Source: CAYQTO01 sp964420455 (GTDB lineage Bacteria > Sumerlaeota > Sumerlaeia > SLMS01). Taken from it: a DNA stretch of 15,918 nt. Location of the stretch: NCBI GenBank assembly GCA_964420455.1, contig CAYQTO010000082.1, forward strand, positions 1-15,918, given 5' to 3'. The translations under genes were made by a program, and so were the position numbers. The notes beneath the pieces are model-generated. The model was not told the origin of the DNA. It was given only the letters and a program-made list of their open reading frames with translations, and did no database searches. This document shows, one piece after another, positions 13,341-15,918 of the stretch. Positions within the stretch are counted from its first letter, which is position 1; each line of letters opens with the position of its first letter.

Positions 13341-14453
13341 TCACTGGACGCATCCCCGCAGGTCGATCGGCCAACGGTCGATGATCGTGGCCTCGCGGAG
13401 GACATGATACGCGTCGTGCAGGTTCACCGTCGGATCGCAGTGGGAAACCACCAGTTCCAGCCGTGTGCCCACCGGCGGGAGCGCCCCGCCCCCGCTCGTC
13501 AGCTTGCCGTACTCATCGCCAAACCAGTCATAGCGCAGGTGCTCGTACCCCGGCGTATGGACGCGGGGAGGCGGGCCATCCCTGTAGAGCGCCTTCATTC
13601 CCGCATCGACCACCACATGGTCGGGATCGCAGGCGGTCACCACCGTGGTCAGTACGCGGAGCGCCTGGGCAAAGTGGTCGAAGGCCCCGCCATCTTTCGC
13701 CCCGACCGCCCGATACTGCTCGTCCATGAACAGGTACGACCCCACCTGCAGCTCCGTCACCTCGTGGATTTCCACGTCGATATCGAAGGTTCCGGTGCCC
13801 GACGTGCTGAGGACCGTGGCGGTGGGTTCGATGGAGCGGACATGGCCGATCAGTTCGCGTGCGGGCGCCAAGGCGCCGAGGGAGGCCGCTCGTCGCTCCT
13901 GCCAACCCTCCACATGCTGCACGTGGCCGGCGTAGGCCTGGACGCCGCGGAGCATGAGGCGCGGTTCCGCCGCGATTGCCCTCGCAATTTCCTGCGCCGC
14001 CGCCGGGGGCGCCCCATGGCGCCGCAGCCCCACGTCGAGGTCCACCAGCACCGGCAACGGCCCCACCACCCCCTCCAGCTCCGCCCGCCACAACTCGATC
14101 TGCATCGGATGGTCGATGACCGCGAGCACGGACACACCATGGCGGTGAAGATGGGCGAGGCGGGCCACCTTCTGTCGCGTGGCCAGCGGCCCCGTCACCA
14201 GCAGGTTTCCCACTCCCGCGGAGGCCAACCGCTCCGCCTCCGACACCTTCGCCACGGCGAAACCCTGCGCACCGAACTCCAGGTGGAGCAGGGCCACCCG
14301 GCTCGACTTGTGGGTCTTCACGTGGGGGCGGCCGGCCTTCTTATGGGCGGCCAGATGATCACGCATGGCCGCCAGATTCTTCCGTACGAGCGGCAGATCG
14401 AGGAGGAGCGAGGGAGTGTCGAGGTCGGCAAGGGGGAACGGCGAGGGGGTCAT
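13341..14453 (-). CDS. PLP-dependent D-threonine aldolase-like enzyme (alanine-racemase-fold, DSD1 family)
   Basis: 370 aa. Fold-type III PLP enzyme: RPHVKTHKS (42-50) has the Schiff-base lysine, probably Lys46. GVQAYAGHVQHVEGW gives the next conserved barrel block. SHCDPTVNLHDAYHV (337-351) provides the metal site. The H-x-D spacing (His338, Asp340) is the D-threonine/D-3-hydroxyaspartate aldolase pattern, whereas D-serine dehydratases use H-x-C. It probably cleaves a D-3-hydroxyamino acid to glycine plus an aldehyde; the true substrate is open. ATG 14453 overlaps the stop of the cytochrome c gene as ATGA (14450-14453), so the two are likely co-translated. It ends 9 bases from convergent ldcA. 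Confidence 0.83.
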   Translation of the reverse strand: MTPSPFPLADLDTPSLLLDLPLVRKNLAAMRDHLAAHKKAGRPHVKTHKSSRVALLHLEFGAQGFAVAKVSEAERLASAGVGNLLVTGPLATRQKVARLAHLHRHGVSVLAVIDHPMQIELWRAELEGVVGPLPVLVDLDVGLRRHGAPPAAAQEIARAIAAEPRLMLRGVQAYAGHVQHVEGWQERRAASLGALAPARELIGHVRSIEPTATVLSTSGTGTFDIDVEIHEVTELQVGSYLFMDEQYRAVGAKDGGAFDHFAQALRVLTTVVTACDPDHVVVDAGMKALYRDGPPPRVHTPGYEHLRYDWFGDEYGKLTSGGGALPPVGTRLELVVSHCDPTVNLHDAYHVLREATIIDRWPIDLRGCVQ

Positions 14454-14920
14454 TCCAAGACGGCTTTCCGCACGGCCGCCACCCGCTGCGGGGGGACAGC
14501 GCGTGCCTCATTTCCCCAATTGCTGCGTATGTACGTCAGGACCGCCGCCATCTCCTCGTCCGACAGGTAGTCAAACGGAGCCATGATATCGCTGTACTCC
14601 CCGGACTCGGGAAAGCTCTTCCCTCCCACGCCGATTCCCACCAGCATCATCTTGATCAGGTAGTCCGGGTCGCCGCTCACCACATCCGTGTCGGACGCGT
14701 GGAGAGACGGATAAGAATAGGGCACGCCGCGCCCATTGTCCGAGTGGCAGTTCCGGCAATGCATGGTGTACAGTTCGGCGCCGAATTCCGGCTTCATCCA
14801 CTCGGCGTCCGTCTGCTGGTTGGGGGGTGGGGACGCGCCGGTCTGCTGCTGGTCCTGGGGTGGATGACAGGCGACAAGCAGGGTTGTGAGAAAAAGAGCT
14901 GTAGCGCGTCCACAACACAT
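14450..14920 (-). CDS. lipoprotein c-type cytochrome (single heme)
   Basis: 156 aa. A short signal peptide with Arg5 and a hydrophobic core ends in the lipobox LVAC, giving a lipidated Cys18 after processing. A Gln/Pro-rich spacer (19-40) leads to the cytochrome domain. The heme-binding motif is CRNCH (55-59), and Met113 in SDIMAPF is the likely sixth ligand. YLSDEEMAAVLTYIRSNWGN is the typical C-terminal helix of class I cytochromes. It should be membrane-tethered outside the cytoplasm and carry electrons; partners are not in view. ATG 14920 has AGGTGA about 12 bases upstream. It is coupled to the aldolase-like gene by ATGA, an unexpected pairing of an exported electron carrier with a cytoplasmic PLP enzyme. 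Confidence 0.87.
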   Translation of the reverse strand: MCCGRATALFLTTLLVACHPPQDQQQTGASPPPNQQTDAEWMKPEFGAELYTMHCRNCHSDNGRGVPYSYPSLHASDTDVVSGDPDYLIKMMLVGIGVGGKSFPESGEYSDIMAPFDYLSDEEMAAVLTYIRSNWGNEARAVPPQRVAAVRKAVLE

Positions 14921-14947
14921 AGTGCCGTCATTTCACCTGCTGATCGA

Positions 14948-14989
14948 GTTGGCAAGTCACAAGCGGCGTTCGCGGGATCGCTTGGCAAC
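14948..14989. repeat. alternative inverted repeats between holB and the cytochrome gene
   Basis: GTTGGCAAG (14948-14956) and CTTGGCAAC (14981-14989) pair at 8 of 9 positions. CAAGCG (14960-14965) pairs perfectly with CGCTTG (14979-14984) around a 13-base loop. The two stems share bases 14981-14984 and so exclude one another. No T-run follows on the minus strand. It could be a weak end structure for holB or an operator for the cytochrome operon; the sequence does not decide. Confidence 0.35.
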
Positions 14990-15022
14990 TTCTTCAGGTT
15001 TACAGGGAGAAAAGTAGAAATA

Positions 15023-15918
15023 TCAAGAAAACAAAACTGTTTCCAAGGCGACCCGCTGGTTGGGGAGGTAAGGGTGGTTGAGCCAGTCGAAGGCCGCGAC
15101 CAGACGGGCCGCTTCCTCGGCGAGTTCCGCCGCGGGCGGGCGTGCCGCCTCCACCAGGTCGCGGTTGTCCCGATGCACCAGCAGGTCGTCGCGATCCGGC
15201 GCCACCGCCCGCACCAACCGGTCGCGACAGAAACTCGTCAGCAGCCAGAGCGTTTCCGCCAAGCGTGCGTCGCGCGGCCCCGCCAAACGCGCCGCGGCCG
15301 ACGGCACCGCACACCACCCGTAGCGATCCACCTCGAGCCGCGCATCGAAGACTGACCGCCGCCGCTCGAGCAGGGCCGACTCCAACGCCGCCAACGACAC
15401 CCCCACACGTCCCTCGCTCAGCCTCGCCGTCACCCCCGCCAATTCCCCCTCCATTCCCTCCCTCTCCACCAGCATCCCTGCCAGGTCTCCCACCGCCATC
15501 GGGCCCATGGGCACCGTCATGCATCGCGAAAGAATCGTCGGCAGCATCCCGCTCGCCCGCTCCGCCGTCAGGATCATGACCAGATACCCCGGTGGCTCCT
15601 CGAGCAGCTTGAGCATCGAGTTGCCCCCCTCCTGGGTGATTGTGTCCGCGCCAAAGATCACAACCACGCGAAAAGCCCCCTCGACCGGTGGCGTGTTCGC
15701 CGTCTCCTGCAGCGCACGGACCTGATCCACCACGATGCCGCGCCGCCCCCCGGCCGGTTCCACCACCGTGAAATCCAGGTAGGCCGTGTTCACGTGGCGG
15801 CCGTTCTTGTCGTACTCCGGCGGGTAGGACGCCTCCACAAGGCGGCGGACCCGCGGATCGTAGCCGGAAAAGGTGGGCCGTTGGGTCGGCGGGGGCAGGC
15901 GGGGGTCCACCGGTGGGG
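15023..15918 (-). CDS. holB: DNA polymerase III delta-prime subunit (partial, 5' end beyond the window)
   Basis: About 298 codons are visible and the frame stays open to the right edge, so the start and any P-loop lie outside. Delta-prime is the fixed clamp-loader subunit. RGIVVDQVRALQE (57-69, counted from GTG 15910), VVVIFGADTITQEGGNSMLK (82-101) with LEEPP (103-107), and LPTILSRC (123-130) match the AAA+ core, including the SRC motif. The remaining ~165 residues are helical, as in the collar domain. The GTG at 15910 is probably internal. The region before the core has no cysteines where many delta-prime proteins carry a zinc-binding cluster. HolB genes often sit beside tmk; the region upstream is not visible. 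Confidence 0.85.
   Translation of the reverse strand, partial: PPVDPRLPPPTQRPTFSGYDPRVRRLVEASYPPEYDKNGRHVNTAYLDFTVVEPAGGRRGIVVDQVRALQETANTPPVEGAFRVVVIFGADTITQEGGNSMLKLLEEPPGYLVMILTAERASGMLPTILSRCMTVPMGPMAVGDLAGMLVEREGMEGELAGVTARLSEGRVGVSLAALESALLERRRSVFDARLEVDRYGWCAVPSAAARLAGPRDARLAETLWLLTSFCRDRLVRAVAPDRDDLLVHRDNRDLVEAARPPAAELAEEAARLVAAFDWLNHPYLPNQRVALETVLFS

Noticed and set aside
13341..14453. Assignment of the PLP enzyme as D-serine dehydratase
   Set aside because: The metal site reads His338-Cys-Asp340 (H-x-D), the aldolase pattern, rather than the H-x-C pattern of eukaryotic-type D-serine dehydratase.

Overview
This is a gene-dense, GC-rich (roughly two-thirds G+C by eye) bacterial chromosome window. 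Thirteen protein genes are intact, one is cut by the right edge, and there is a possible gene tail at the left edge. No gene-free stretch exceeds about 170 bases, and I see no tRNA, rRNA, CRISPR array, insertion sequence or phage gene. The MEP-pathway genes ispD-ispF, a lipoprotein cytochrome c and an LD-carboxypeptidase point to a Gram-negative-type, peptidoglycan-containing, respiring bacterium. The exostosin-type glycosyltransferase, PKD domain and kinase-like proteins recall deep-branching phyla such as Planctomycetota or Sumerlaeota, but the phylum cannot be fixed from the sequence alone.

Layout, left to right. Positions 76-708 (-) encode a thymidylate-kinase-like protein with a damaged Walker A loop. 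It diverges from a DUF533/TerB-like gene (876-1532, +). Next is a translationally coupled minus-strand operon, ispD (2937-3686) > ispF (2437-2940) > membrane-anchored alpha/beta hydrolase (1529-2437). A plus-strand queD-like gene (3815-4252) diverges from ispD. It is followed by the pyruvate dehydrogenase operon for E1-alpha, E1-beta and E2 (4422-7889), with no E3 gene in view.

A minus-strand block of three genes joined by 4-base overlaps follows (11332 down to 7909). It encodes a small kinase-like protein, a second kinase-like protein with a proline-rich linker, a membrane segment and an extracytoplasmic PKD-like domain, and an exostosin-family glycosyltransferase. Both kinase-like proteins have lost catalytic residues, so they look like a paired pseudokinase system. 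This is the least ordinary part of the window.

The right third holds a cysQ-like phosphatase (11428-12291, -) divergent from an S66 LD-carboxypeptidase (12396-13331, +). A D-threonine-aldolase-like PLP enzyme (13341-14453, -) is coupled by ATGA to an upstream lipoprotein cytochrome c (14450-14920, -). Last is the 3' part of holB (15023-15918, -).

The sequence supports three linked functions: acetyl-CoA production (pdhABC), isoprenoid precursor synthesis (ispD, ispF), and a probable envelope or surface module (pseudokinase pair plus glycosyltransferase). Stop and start codons overlap at six same-strand junctions. Convergent genes end almost on top of each other, in one case sharing a palindromic CTAG as both stop codons.
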